A DNA stretch of 35,836 nucleotides. Origin: Anaerolineae bacterium (lineage in GTDB: Bacteria; Chloroflexota; Anaerolineae; Fen-1058). The stretch is taken from contig PMCF01000339.1 of NCBI GenBank assembly GCA_003154115.1, forward strand, positions 1 to 35,836, given 5' to 3'. Below are positions 8,169 through 15,730 of this stretch, piece after piece; the stretch's first letter is position 1; each line of letters opens with the position of its first letter. The notes under the pieces are model-generated. The model was not told the origin of the DNA. It searched no databases and saw only the letters and a program-made list of their open reading frames with translations. The position numbers and the translations under genes are program-made.

Positions 8169-8954
8169 TCATTTGCTGCGTGGTTGCAATGTGCGCGGCG
8201 CGGCGCGGCTCAGCGCTTCGCCTAGCGTGGGCCGGGCATCGACCCACACCTCCACCCACCAGGCGATGTGGTCCTCGTCGAGTTGCGAAAAGGCTACGAC
8301 GTGAGGTAGATCGACGGGCAGGGATTCGGGATCAAACGTGGATACCGGCTCAAAGATACCGCTGGATCGGAACCGATCGGCGTTCGTCGTTCCGGCGCTG
8401 CTGTGAGCGATGACATAGACGGTGTAATCGCTTACGTTCTTGTAATCGCCGCCGGCCTGGGACAAGATGCAGCGCGCGTAATCGTCAAACACTTTGGCCG
8501 CAAACAGGCGTGTCGTGCGGAGTTGAATACGATCCCAGCCGCTGTTGTAGGCCATGATCGCCAGCGTAATCCGGCCTTGGGCCTGTCGCACGATTTCATT
8601 CAGCGTGTGCGAGCCCCATTCCAGATTCGCGGCGGGCTTGCGTAAAATGGTGGCGCGCGGTCGCCAGGTGAATCCGGCCTCGTAAGGCATGATCTGCAGC
8701 AACCCCACCGCTCCGGCGCTGCTGACGAGATTGGGGTTGCCCTTGGATTCCTCTTCGACCACCGCCGCGACCAAATTGGGATCGAGGCCGTTGTCTGTGG
8801 CATACTGGGTGATGAGGTCAGCCCATTTGGTAATGTTGGGCTGCCAGTAGGCGCACAGAGAGGGAGTGTCGGCTTGCACGATGATCGGCTTGGCTAGAGC
8901 CAGGATCAGCGTTGCCGTGATGGCGATCACGGTAAGGCGTATGGCAGGCTTCAT
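8169..8954 (-). CDS. Secreted SLT-type lytic transglycosylase
   Basis: A 261-residue exported murein transglycosylase, cleaving the MurNAc-GlcNAc bond to give 1,6-anhydro products. The first 28 residues are a signal peptide (hydrophobic stretch LTVIAITATLILALA, then IIVQADT). The SLT domain covers about residues 45-165. The catalytic glutamate is E69 in EEESKGNP, followed by SAGAVGLLQIMP and the later ITLAIMAYNSG, all hallmarks of the Slt70-like fold. The C-terminal 90 residues have no recognised domain. It is the last gene of the minus-strand block, 40 nt after a glycosyltransferase gene whose terminator hairpin lies between them. Confidence 0.88.
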   Translation of the reverse strand: MKPAIRLTVIAITATLILALAKPIIVQADTPSLCAYWQPNITKWADLITQYATDNGLDPNLVAAVVEEESKGNPNLVSSAGAVGLLQIMPYEAGFTWRPRATILRKPAANLEWGSHTLNEIVRQAQGRITLAIMAYNSGWDRIQLRTTRLFAAKVFDDYARCILSQAGGDYKNVSDYTVYVIAHSSAGTTNADRFRSSGIFEPVSTFDPESLPVDLPHVVAFSQLDEDHIAWWVEVWVDARPTLGEALSRAAPRTLQPRSK

Positions 8955-8979
8955 GGGGCACAGTCTACCACAAAACGAA

Positions 8980-9012
8980 AAACCTGGCAGGTTTTCAAAA
9001 CCTGCCAGGTTT
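8980..9012 (-). terminator. AAACCTGCCAGGTTT palindrome acting as terminator of the GT2 gene
   Basis: The arms AAACCTGGCAGGTTTT (8980-8995) and AAAACCTGCCAGGTTT (8997-9012) are perfectly complementary around a single base. On the minus strand the stem is followed by TTTTTCGTTTT. The stop codon of the upstream glycosyltransferase (8995-8997) lies inside the hairpin, so its last codons are part of the repeat. Confidence 0.75.
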
Positions 9013-9957
9013 ATGCTTGAGCCGCCAACGGACGCCGACCGGATAGCCCAGCATCTTGGCGATGTCGCCCGCCACGCGGATGATGGGCACCCACCCGATC
9101 GTCTTGAGCTGCGCGAATGCGGATCGGCCTAAACCGCGCAACATGGGCCGCAACCGTTGATAGGGTCGCTTGAGATACAGCGCCGCGCCGATCACGTAGA
9201 GCAGCCAGAACCACGGGCAGATTACACCCAACAGCGCGATGGCGGGCACGCCGATCAAGAAGGTGCCATAGCGAATGAGATGCCGCTTCAGCCATAGATT
9301 GGCCTTGCCGTCGCCGCGCGCGTACAGGTAGTATTGCCTGAAGAACGGTTTCAGCGATGAACGTGGTTTGAAGTAGGCAATCGCTTCCGGCGCAAACGCA
9401 AACGCCCCGAACTTCTCGCGCAGGGCCAGATCGAAGAGGAGGTCTTCGCAGTAATCGATCCATTCGGGGTAACCGCCCACCGCTTGCCAGGCGGCTTTGG
9501 TGAACGCCACGCTGCGACTGGAGGGTAGAAATTTTTCCGGCTGGATGTCGGCCAATTGAGGCAGCACCGTTGCGCCCATCGCCACTTCAAAGGGCGTGTG
9601 CCCATCGGGCAAGAAGAAACCGGCCACGACCTGGTGGCGCAAGACGCCATCTTGCGCTACGAGTTTCTCCAGCCACTTCGGATCGAGCCGCACGCCCGCG
9701 TCCACACACGCAATGACTTCACCGCTCGCGGCGGCGATGGCGACATTGCGCCCTTGCGAGATGTTCGCTCCGGGATGTTCGATGACGCGCAAGGGAAACC
9801 GTCGTTCGGCGCGCAGTAGATCGATCGTGTTGTCCGTCGAACCGCCGTCGCAGATGATCACTTCATCGGGCTGGCGGGTTTGCGCCGCGATCGAATCAAG
9901 CAGCGTGGGCAGGCTGCGCGCTTCATTGAGGACGGTGCTGACCAGAGTAACTTTCAT
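8995..9957 (-). CDS. Family 2 glycosyltransferase
   Basis: A 320-residue GT-A fold transferase. The N-terminus MKVTLVSTVLNEARSLP is the first nucleotide-binding strand, IICDGGSTDNT carries the nucleotide-contacting aspartate, and CVDAGVRLDPKWLE is the metal-binding D-x-D-like segment. Two or three hydrophobic stretches around residues 235-265 (FLIGVPAIALLGVICPWFWL and following) suggest membrane association. Such enzymes transfer a sugar from a nucleotide donor to a lipid or polysaccharide acceptor; donor and acceptor cannot be assigned. It lies between RNase J and the lytic transglycosylase, away from the main polysaccharide cluster. Its C-terminal KHKPGRF is partly encoded by the terminator palindrome. 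Confidence 0.85.
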   Translation of the reverse strand: MKVTLVSTVLNEARSLPTLLDSIAAQTRQPDEVIICDGGSTDNTIDLLRAERRFPLRVIEHPGANISQGRNVAIAAASGEVIACVDAGVRLDPKWLEKLVAQDGVLRHQVVAGFFLPDGHTPFEVAMGATVLPQLADIQPEKFLPSSRSVAFTKAAWQAVGGYPEWIDYCEDLLFDLALREKFGAFAFAPEAIAYFKPRSSLKPFFRQYYLYARGDGKANLWLKRHLIRYGTFLIGVPAIALLGVICPWFWLLYVIGAALYLKRPYQRLRPMLRGLGRSAFAQLKTIGWVPIIRVAGDIAKMLGYPVGVRWRLKHKPGRF

Positions 9958-9971
9958 CGAGGAAGAATAGC

Positions 9972-10050
9972 GTGATAGAGAGATTGAGGGATGGAGAGAT
10001 AGAGGGAAGGAGGGATAACGCTCTCTCCATCTCTCCTTCCCTCATTCTTC
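9972..10050. repeat. Purine-rich 8-nt tandem repeat with complementary arm
   Basis: Consecutive 8-nt words (AGAGATTG, AGGGATGG, AGAGATAG, AGGGAAGG, AGGGATAA) run to about 10019. A pyrimidine-rich complement (CTCTCTCCATCTCTCC and onward) lies at 10020-10050. The whole can fold into one long hairpin between RNase J and the downstream glycosyltransferase. Confidence 0.65.
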
Positions 10051-10055
10051 AAGGC

Positions 10056-11699
10056 TTACGATAGGACTGGAATAATCATCGGGCGGCGTTTGGTTTCGCG
10101 GTAAAGATATTCGGCCAGCTTGTCTTTGATGCTGTCGCGCAGCGCTTTGTCGCTCAATGCGGTGTCGCTGCTCAGGCGCAGCACCATCTCGGCGGCCCCG
10201 CTGAGAATATCTTCGCCGTCTTCGGGATGAATGAAGCCCTTGCTGATGAGCTCCGGTTGATCGATGACCACTCCGCGTTCGGGCTCGCGATGCACCACGG
10301 CGATCACGAACCCATCGCGCCCCAGCACTTCCCGATCGCGCAAGACCGTCGGGCCGACGTCCCCCACGCCCGACCCGTCGATGTAGATATAGCCGCCGGG
10401 CACGCGCTCGCCAATGCGGCCTTCGCCGCCGTCAAATTCCACCGAGTAGCCGTTTTCGATGACGAAGATGTTTTGCGCCGGAATGCCAATCTGGCGGGCC
10501 AGCGCTTCATGCGCGCGCAGATGACGCAGCTCGCCGTGCACGGGAATGAAGTATTCGGGCTTCACGAGATTGAGCATGAGCTTCTGCTCTTCTTGTGAGG
10601 CATGCCCGGAGACGTGCACCTGAGCGATGGGATTGTACAGCACGTTCGCGCCGCGCTGGAACAGGCGATTGATCGTGCGGTTGACCATCTCCTCGTTGCC
10701 GGGGATGGGATGGGCCGACATGATCACGGTATCGCCGCGTTCGATCTGGATCTGCGAGTGTTGGCCGATAGCGACGCGTGCCAGCACCGACGAGGGCTCG
10801 CCCTGCGTGCCGGTGGTCATGATCACCACCCGATCGGACGGCATCTTTTTGATGTCATCCAGTCGCATGATGAGATCGCTGGGCAAGTCCAGATAACCTA
10901 ACTTCTGGGCCATCTTCACGTTTTCCACCATGCTGGTGCCCGTGAACGCGAGTTTGCGATTATGGCGCTGCGCAGCATTGGCCACTTGCTGAATGCGCGA
11001 AATCAACGACGCAAACGTGCCGACGAGGATGCGGCCTTTGGCTTCGCTGAAAACCTGCGTGAAGGCCGCGTCGACGACGCGTTCCGAGGGGGTGGTGCCC
11101 GGCTGATCGGCGTTGGTGGAATCCGACATCAGCACCAGCACGCCGCGTCCGCCAAATTCGGCCAGCTTGGCAAAATCGGTCGGCTTGCCATCCACCGGTG
11201 TGTGATCGAATTTGAAATCGCCGGTATGGACGACCAATCCGGCGGGAGTGGTGATGCCCACGCCCACCCCATCGGGAATGGAGTGAGCCACGCGGAAGAA
11301 TTCCAGGCCGAACGGGCCCAGTTCGATCCGGCCGCCGGCCTCGATCGTTTGCAAGCGGACTTGATCGAGAATCTTGTGATTGCGCAGCTTCACTTCGATC
11401 AGGCCGCGCGTCAGCTTGGTGGCAAAGACCGGCACTTCCGGCATTTCCTTCAACAAATAAGGCAAGCCGCCGGTATGGTCTTCGTGGCCGTGCGTGATGA
11501 TGATGCCGCGCAGTTGATCGCGCTTGTCGCGCAGGTATTTCCAATCGGGGATGATGAAGTCGATCCCCAGCATATCATTTTCAGGAAACATGATTCCGCA
11601 GTCGATCAACAAGATGTTCTGGCCGTACTCAATGGCCGTCATGTTCTTGCCGATTTCGCCGCAGCCGCCCAGCGGAATGATGCGTAATCGTGATGCCAT
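10056..11699 (-). CDS. rnj: Ribonuclease J
   Basis: A 547-residue metallo-beta-lactamase / beta-CASP ribonuclease of the RNase J family, with 5'-3' exo- and endonuclease activity in mRNA decay and rRNA maturation. The start IIPLGGCGEIGKNM and the zinc motif HGHEDHTGG (about residues 72-80) are diagnostic. The beta-CASP blocks follow (MSDSTNAD, TGTQGEP, SAHPIPGNE, VSGHASQEE, PVHGE). The C-terminal domain ends in ETKRRPMIIPVLS, typical of the family. The reading frame extends to a TTG at 11705, but ATG 11699 is chosen because AGGAG lies 7 nt upstream of it and only 1-2 nt before the TTG. The gene has a strong promoter about 120 nt upstream and a terminator-like hairpin in the leader, which suggests regulated expression. 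Confidence 0.95.
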   Translation of the reverse strand: MASRLRIIPLGGCGEIGKNMTAIEYGQNILLIDCGIMFPENDMLGIDFIIPDWKYLRDKRDQLRGIIITHGHEDHTGGLPYLLKEMPEVPVFATKLTRGLIEVKLRNHKILDQVRLQTIEAGGRIELGPFGLEFFRVAHSIPDGVGVGITTPAGLVVHTGDFKFDHTPVDGKPTDFAKLAEFGGRGVLVLMSDSTNADQPGTTPSERVVDAAFTQVFSEAKGRILVGTFASLISRIQQVANAAQRHNRKLAFTGTSMVENVKMAQKLGYLDLPSDLIMRLDDIKKMPSDRVVIMTTGTQGEPSSVLARVAIGQHSQIQIERGDTVIMSAHPIPGNEEMVNRTINRLFQRGANVLYNPIAQVHVSGHASQEEQKLMLNLVKPEYFIPVHGELRHLRAHEALARQIGIPAQNIFVIENGYSVEFDGGEGRIGERVPGGYIYIDGSGVGDVGPTVLRDREVLGRDGFVIAVVHREPERGVVIDQPELISKGFIHPEDGEDILSGAAEMVLRLSSDTALSDKALRDSIKDKLAEYLYRETKRRPMIIPVLS

Positions 11700-11740
11700 A
11701 TCCAAACTCCTAGTGGCGACTTCGGCCCTACATGATTAGC

Positions 11741-11784
11741 CGACAAACAAAAAGCCGCCCGTGTGATGTAACCCCCCGGCGGCT
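11741..11784 (-). promoter_or_regulatory. Terminator-like hairpin in the RNase J leader (possible attenuator)
   Basis: On the minus strand AGCCGCC and GGCGGCT (plus coordinates 11778-11784 and 11753-11759) form a 7-bp stem around an 18-nt loop. The stem is followed at once by TTTTTGTTTG (11753-11744). It lies between the promoter and the start codon, in the leader itself and not after another gene. An antiterminator partner was not identified. Confidence 0.5.
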
Positions 11785-11827
11785 AGCTCATTCGTGTGGA
11801 CCGAACCTACTTCACATTACGTTAGTG

Positions 11828-11856
11828 AGTGTACCTCATAATTAAGACGCTGTCAA
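11828..11856 (-). promoter_or_regulatory. Sigma70-type promoter of the RNase J gene
   Basis: On the minus strand TTGACA (11856-11851), a 17-nt spacer and TACACT (11833-11828). This is the best-matching promoter in the window. The start point would be near 11821, giving a leader of about 120 nt. Confidence 0.7.
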
Positions 11857-11870
11857 AAAGAAAATTCCCG

Positions 11871-12043
11871 TTACTACTCAGCCGTCATTGCGAGGAGCGC
11901 CATTTGCGACGAAGCAATCTCCGGCACGGCTGTCAATATTCGCTGATCAGCAAGGAGCTTGCTTCGCACGCCCTGCCGAAGGGACGCTATGCGCGGGGGC
12001 GCGCCTGGCGAAAGCGCTCGCAATGACGACGGCTGAATAGTAA
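11871..12043. repeat. MITE-like element with long imperfect terminal inverted repeats
   Basis: The left end TTACTACTCAGCCG-TCATTGCGAG and the right end (read inverted) TTACTATTCAGCCGTCG-TCATTGCGAG match except for a 3-nt difference and one substitution. The interior carries GCGACGAAGCAATCTCCGG and GGAGCTTGCTTCGCACG, a motif set I recognise from widely dispersed CATTGCGAGG repeats of many bacteria. No transposase is encoded. It lies between the RNase J promoter and heptamer array H3, within the 554-bp gap 11700-12253. Confidence 0.65.
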
Positions 12044-12059
12044 CAAACTCCCAATGAGA

Positions 12060-12125
12060 AATTCGGAATTCGGAAGGCGAAAGTGAGAATGCAGAATGAA
12101 GCAGATTCCGCATTCCGCAATTCTA
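12060..12125. repeat. Heptamer array H3 (AATTCGG / ATTCCGC words)
   Basis: Six consecutive 7-nt units (AATTCGG twice, AAGGCGA, AAGTGAG, AATGCAG, AATGAAG) run from 12060 to 12101. A 3-nt break is followed by ATTCCGC twice and AATTCTA (12105-12125), the reverse-complement type of word. Confidence 0.75.
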
Positions 12126-12142
12126 GCGCAGTCTCCAAGTTG

Positions 12143-12237
12143 ATTTGCGATACATCTGCTCTCGGTCCGCTGTGCGTGGTCACATCCGCCGTTGGGGCTG
12201 CTGGATGTGACCATCCAGCAAGAGCGAGGTCGTAAAT
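12143..12237. repeat. GGATG/CATCC palindromic repeat, copy R2
   Basis: Ends ATTTGCGA / TCGTAAAT. It contains the stem GCTGGATG-TGAC-CATCCAGC and an alternative pairing, GGTCACATCC (12178-12187) with GGATGTGACC (12203-12212). It shares GTCCGCTG-GCGTGGT-ACA with copy R3 at 18474-18570. Confidence 0.7.
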
Positions 12238-12253
12238 GAAACTGAAATTCGCT

Positions 12254-13321
12254 CTAGAGAACGCCGACTTTGCTGTGGTCGCCCAGCGTCATCTTCAGGG
12301 CGCGGGGCTTCATCGGCGAGCGTTTGATCTCCACGTGCCGGCCGATCAAGCTGTCTTCCAGGCGCGTGTCCAGATCGACAATCTCGCTGTGCTCCAGAAT
12401 GATGCAATGCTCCACTTCGCACTGCTCGATGTGGCAGTGATGGTAGATCGACGTAAACGGCCCGATATACGCGTTGACGACTTGGGTGCCTTCGCCGATG
12501 ATGGCCGGGCCGCGAATCACGCTGTTGATGATCTCGGCCCCTTTCCCGATCGTGACCGCTCCCTCGATGCGCGACTCCGCGTCGACCGTGCCTTCGATCG
12601 ACGGCGGGATTTCCTGCAAGACCAGGCTGTTGGCGGCCAGCATATCGATCGGCTTGCCGGTGTCGATCCACCAGCCGGTGTGCACGTACGGGTGCACGTG
12701 GAGACCGACGTTCACCATGTGCTGAATGGCGTCGGTGATTTCCAACTCGCCGCGCCACGAGGGCTGGATGGCTTCAACGGCTTCGAAGATGTGATGATCG
12801 AACATGTAGATGCCGACCAGGGCCAGATTGCTGGACGGATTCTTCGGCTTCTCGATCAGCTGGTTGATGCTCCCATCGGCCTTCAATTCGGCGATGCCGT
12901 AATGCTCCGGTTCGGCCACACGGGTCAGCACCACTTGCGCGTTGTAATCGCTCGTGGCGAACTGCGCCAGCAGGGGGCTGATGCCGCCTTGAATGACGTT
13001 GTCGCCCAGGAACATCACAAAGCGATCGTCGCCCAGAAAAGCGCGGCTGATCTTGACGGCATGCGCCAGGCCCAGCGGCGCAGTTTGCGGAATATACGTG
13101 ATGTTCACCCTCCACCGCGATCCGTCCCCCACGGCTTCGCGGATTTCCGGGCCGGTATCGCCGATGACGATGCCGATGTCGCTCACGCCCGCGTCGCGGA
13201 TCGCTTCGATGACGCGGAAGAGCACCGGCTTGTTCGCCACGGGAATCAACTGCTTGGCGCTGGTGTAGGTCAACGGGTAGAGGCGCGTGCCTTTACCGCC
13301 GGAGAGAATGAGTCCCTTCAT
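12254..13321 (-). CDS. rmlA: Glucose-1-phosphate thymidylyltransferase, long form (RmlA-like)
   Basis: A 355-residue nucleotidyltransferase that makes dTDP-glucose from dTTP and glucose-1-phosphate, the entry to dTDP-rhamnose and other deoxysugars. The N-terminal signature GLILSGGKGTRLYPLT, the catalytic-site segments SAKQLIPVANKP and FLGDNVIQGG, and the sugar-binding WIDTGKP are all present. From about residue 245 onward hexapeptide-like repeats form a left-handed beta helix (IGKGAEIINSVIRGPAIIGE), which marks the long form (about 355 residues) as against the 290-residue RmlA. It is the last gene of the polysaccharide block; rmlD at 19.9-20.7 kb supplies the reductase of the same pathway. 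Other NDP-sugar specificities are possible. A GAAACC inverted pair separates it from the BY-kinase gene. Confidence 0.88.
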   Translation of the reverse strand: MKGLILSGGKGTRLYPLTYTSAKQLIPVANKPVLFRVIEAIRDAGVSDIGIVIGDTGPEIREAVGDGSRWRVNITYIPQTAPLGLAHAVKISRAFLGDDRFVMFLGDNVIQGGISPLLAQFATSDYNAQVVLTRVAEPEHYGIAELKADGSINQLIEKPKNPSSNLALVGIYMFDHHIFEAVEAIQPSWRGELEITDAIQHMVNVGLHVHPYVHTGWWIDTGKPIDMLAANSLVLQEIPPSIEGTVDAESRIEGAVTIGKGAEIINSVIRGPAIIGEGTQVVNAYIGPFTSIYHHCHIEQCEVEHCIILEHSEIVDLDTRLEDSLIGRHVEIKRSPMKPRALKMTLGDHSKVGVL

Positions 13322-13356
13322 GTTGTCTTAGCTCCCTGGTGATGAGTGTGGGTCAA

Positions 13357-13417
13357 AGAAACCGGGTTTCTTCGTCTTGCTCTTCACTTCCCGCCTGACT
13401 GAAGAAACCCGGTTTCT
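13357..13417. repeat. Inverted pair of GAAACCGGGTTTC elements
   Basis: The 17-nt arms AGAAACCGGGTTTCTTC (13357-13373) and GAAGAAACCCGGTTTCT (13401-13417) are exact reverse complements, separated by 27 nt. The pair fills the space between rmlA and the BY-kinase gene. It could form a stem in their common transcript. Confidence 0.8.
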
Positions 13418-13423
13418 GCTGGT

Positions 13424-14086
13424 CTAATACCCGCTCAGGGCATTGTCCAGCGTCGCGCCGGTGAGCACCGATCCGATGACGCGGATGTTGAGTTTCTCGA
13501 GCTGCTGCTTGGCGCGTTTGGCGTGCTCGCGCCGCGTCTGGCCGGATTGAATGACGAGCAATACCCCGTCGACGCGAGTGCCCAATACCGAGGCATCCGT
13601 CACCGCGATGATGGGCGGCGCATCGAACAACACGATGTCAGCGCGCGCTTTCAGCATTTCGATCACATCCAACATGCGGGGCGCGCCGAGTAATTCGGCC
13701 GGGTTGGGCGGCAGCGGCCCGCTGGTCAACACTTGCAGATTGGGCACGCCTACCTCTTTTAACGCCGGTTCGATCGGCCCTTTGGCGTCGATGAAGAGCG
13801 ACGTCAAGCCTTTATCGTTGTTAAGATTGAAGATGGTGTGCAGAGTGGGGCGGCGTAGATCGGCGTCGACGAGGATCGTCTTCTTGTCGCCCTGCGCCAG
13901 CGATACGGCCAGATTTGCCAGCGCGATCGATTTGCCCTCGCCCGGCGCAACCGTGGTGATCAGCAGCGTGTGGATCGTGCGCTCCAAACTGGAGAAGTAA
14001 ATGTTCGTGCGCAGCGTGCGATAGGCCTCGGCGGCGGGAGAACGCGGATCAGATAGAGTGATGAGTGCAGTTGGTGTTTGGGACAT
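13424..14086 (-). CDS. BY-kinase / CpsD-CapB-type ATPase for exopolysaccharide
   Basis: A 220-residue P-loop protein of the bacterial tyrosine kinase (CpsD/CapB/EpsB) type, which works with Wzz-like membrane activators to control polysaccharide polymerisation and export. The N-terminal PAAEAYRTLRTNI is the usual oligomerisation/RxxR segment. Walker A is APGEGKS (about 47-53), Walker A' is ILVDADLRRP (about 75-84) and Walker B is IVLFDAPP (about 151). The C-terminus has a single Tyr in LSGY and lacks the Tyr cluster of many BY-kinases. It is the stand-alone cytosolic half; the transmembrane half is probably one of the two Wzz proteins encoded just upstream in the same direction. Confidence 0.88.
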   Translation of the reverse strand: MSQTPTALITLSDPRSPAAEAYRTLRTNIYFSSLERTIHTLLITTVAPGEGKSIALANLAVSLAQGDKKTILVDADLRRPTLHTIFNLNNDKGLTSLFIDAKGPIEPALKEVGVPNLQVLTSGPLPPNPAELLGAPRMLDVIEMLKARADIVLFDAPPIIAVTDASVLGTRVDGVLLVIQSGQTRREHAKRAKQQLEKLNIRVIGSVLTGATLDNALSGY

Positions 14087-14101
14087 AGGTTATCCTGACA
14101 A

Positions 14102-14172
14102 GTGAAAAGTGATGAGTGAAACGTGATGCGTAATGCGTAAACTTCCCCTTACTCGTTACTGGTTAATCGTTA
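14102..14172. repeat. Heptamer array H4 (GTGAAAC / TTACTCG words)
   Basis: Six 7-nt units, all of GTGA or GTAA type, fill 14102-14143. After a 6-nt gap come TTACTCG, TTACTGG, TTAATCG and TTA (14150-14172), the complementary orientation. The last TTA is the stop codon of the neighbouring Wzz gene read on the minus strand. Confidence 0.7.
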
Positions 14173-14859
14173 GGCTGCCTTTTTCTGACGAGAGCGCGCT
14201 GCTTCTGCCCCCGCGGCTGGAATCGCGCCGATGACGGTGGTGCCCAGCGCGCGTTCTACGTCTTCCGGCGAACGCAAAATGTTGGACTCGATCGCTTCGA
14301 GGAAGAAGATGATGATCACGCCCAGCAAGAATCCAAGGATGGCCCCGGCGGCAACGTTCAGTGTGGTCTGCGGTTTGAACTTGCTCGTCGTTGGATCCTG
14401 CACGATGTCGGCGTCGACGCGATCCGCTTTTTGCTGCTTCAGGTTATCTTGATTGCGCCACTGCACGAATTGGTTCGCCCATTCCAGTGCAATACGCCCG
14501 GATTGGCCGGCATCCGTGTCTACCACATCGATCTGGATAATATAGTCTTCGTCTTTAGACGCAATGGTCACCTTGCTTTTCAAGGTGTCAGGCAGCATGT
14601 CCAACCTCAGGGTTGTAATCACTTGCTGCGCGAAGTTGCGGCTGTTGATGAACGCGACAAAGCCGCGCAAAATTTGCTTCGTCGCCAGCAGCGTCCCGTT
14701 GTCGATGCGTTCCGGCCGCACAAAGACATTGATCGAACTCTTGTATTCGACTATCTGCATCTGGCTGAAGCCCCACGCGGTAGTGGCGGTTAGCAGCGTC
14801 GTGAGCAAGATAATCCAGCCGCGCTTGCGGAGAATGCGTAGATAATCTCTTAATTCCAT
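14170..14859 (-). CDS. Wzz-family polysaccharide chain-length determinant (first of two)
   Basis: A 229-residue inner-membrane protein. The N-terminal MELRDYLRILRKRGWIILLTTLLTATTAW is the Wzz cytosolic tip and first transmembrane helix. The periplasmic/extracellular part follows, and a second helix with the typical GAILGFLLGVIIIFFLEAI is near residues 172-192. The short cytosolic tail contains RSPEDVERALGTTVIGAIP, the sequence usually found just before a BY-kinase domain in fused proteins. It is encoded 83 nt upstream of the separate kinase gene, so kinase and activator look like a split pair. The stop codon is supplied by heptamer array H4. Confidence 0.85.
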   Translation of the reverse strand: MELRDYLRILRKRGWIILLTTLLTATTAWGFSQMQIVEYKSSINVFVRPERIDNGTLLATKQILRGFVAFINSRNFAQQVITTLRLDMLPDTLKSKVTIASKDEDYIIQIDVVDTDAGQSGRIALEWANQFVQWRNQDNLKQQKADRVDADIVQDPTTSKFKPQTTLNVAAGAILGFLLGVIIIFFLEAIESNILRSPEDVERALGTTVIGAIPAAGAEAARSRQKKAA

Positions 14860-14895
14860 GAACTGTTTAGCCTCCGAGCGTCATTCTACCTGAAC

Positions 14896-14958
14896 AACAA
14901 TCAATTAACAATGAACAATGAACAATGATCAATGATCAATGATCAATGAACAAGGGTC
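14896..14958. repeat. Heptamer array H5 (AATGATC / AATGAAC words)
   Basis: Nine consecutive 7-nt units: AACAATC, AATTAAC, AATGAAC twice, AATGATC three times, AATGAAC and AAGGGTC, without interruption. This is the cleanest heptamer array in the window. It lies between the two Wzz genes. Confidence 0.85.
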
Positions 14959-14991
14959 AATCGCGAGCTCGTTGTGCGACCTGATCCCTGA

Positions 14992-15657
14992 TTACCTCTT
15001 AGGGATTTCGCCGATGATGCTCAACCCGAGTGCTTCCACATCCGCCCGATCGCGCACGCGCGGATCGAGGTAGTAGGCGACAAACGCCAGTACGATGCCG
15101 AGCACCAGGCCGAGCGCGATGCGGATCGGAATATCGAGCCGGGCGCGCAGTGAAGGGGCCGCCGGGGCGACGACCACCCCATCGAGTGCCGTGACCGTGG
15201 CCCCTGCGCCATTCTGCGGGAACACGATTTGGTTGCGCTGCTGCAATACTTTGATGGCCGCGTTGCCGATCGCGGTGAGCTTGTCCGCATCACCGCCGTT
15301 GAGGTAGAGCACCACGATGCTGCGGAGATGATCGGACACGAGCGAACCGGCGGCCTCTCCGGCGCTGATGTTCTGGCCGGCCTCGTTGGCCACGGCCTGT
15401 GCGAAGTCGCCGGTCTTGGCCCAGTCACTCAAGCCGCCGGCGATGTATTCCGAAGTGAGCCAGGCCGGATAATTGCGATCGTACAACGACATCGCCTGCT
15501 GTTCCGGCGCGTAGCCCACGGAAAAACGCAGCGTCGCGGTGTAGCCTGGCGCAGGCGCGCGATACGTGACGAGCGTGAAGATCCCCACCAACACCGGCGG
15601 GATGACGACGAGATACCAATAGCGTCTGAGAATTTTGAGCAGAGTGCGAAGTTCCAT
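14992..15657 (-). CDS. Wzz-family polysaccharide co-polymerase (second of two)
   Basis: A 221-residue membrane protein with Wzz topology. The start MELRTLLKILRRYWYLVVIPPVLVGIFTLV resembles the neighbouring Wzz protein (MELRDYLRILRKRGW). The second helix IRIALGLVLGIVLAFVAYYL lies near residue 185, followed by DPRVRDRADVEALGLSIIGEIPK. No kinase domain is attached. The open frame continues upstream to 15723, but those 22 extra residues come from heptamer repeat DNA, so ATG 15657 (weak AGGA upstream) is taken as the start. Together with the other Wzz protein and the BY-kinase it probably sets chain length in surface polysaccharide export. Confidence 0.82.
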   Translation of the reverse strand: MELRTLLKILRRYWYLVVIPPVLVGIFTLVTYRAPAPGYTATLRFSVGYAPEQQAMSLYDRNYPAWLTSEYIAGGLSDWAKTGDFAQAVANEAGQNISAGEAAGSLVSDHLRSIVVLYLNGGDADKLTAIGNAAIKVLQQRNQIVFPQNGAGATVTALDGVVVAPAAPSLRARLDIPIRIALGLVLGIVLAFVAYYLDPRVRDRADVEALGLSIIGEIPKR

Positions 15658-15672
15658 GTGAAATCCTAAAGA

Positions 15673-15730
15673 GTAAAACGTAATGCGTATTGCGTGGTGC
15701 GTGTTGCATCCTTTACGCTTCACGTTTTAC
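15673..15730. repeat. Heptamer array H6 (GTAATGC-type)
   Basis: Five perfect consecutive units (GTAAAAC, GTAATGC, GTATTGC, GTGGTGC, GTGTTGC) at 15673-15707. The complementary words CTTTAC-GCTTCAC-GTTTTAC follow to 15730. The right arm encodes the last residues (VKREA) and stop of the glycosyltransferase that ends at 15713. Confidence 0.8.

Noticed and set aside
11829-12026. A 65-codon ORF over the RNase J promoter and MITE-like element
   Set aside because: It reads through a palindromic repeat, has no ribosome-binding site and no protein-like composition.
14896-14958. Possible CRISPR-like array
   Set aside because: The period is 7 nt with no spacers of CRISPR length and no cas genes.
15658-15723. 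N-terminal extension of the second Wzz protein
   Set aside because: The extra 22 codons come from heptamer array H6; the Wzz start MELRTLLKIL at 15657 matches its neighbour.
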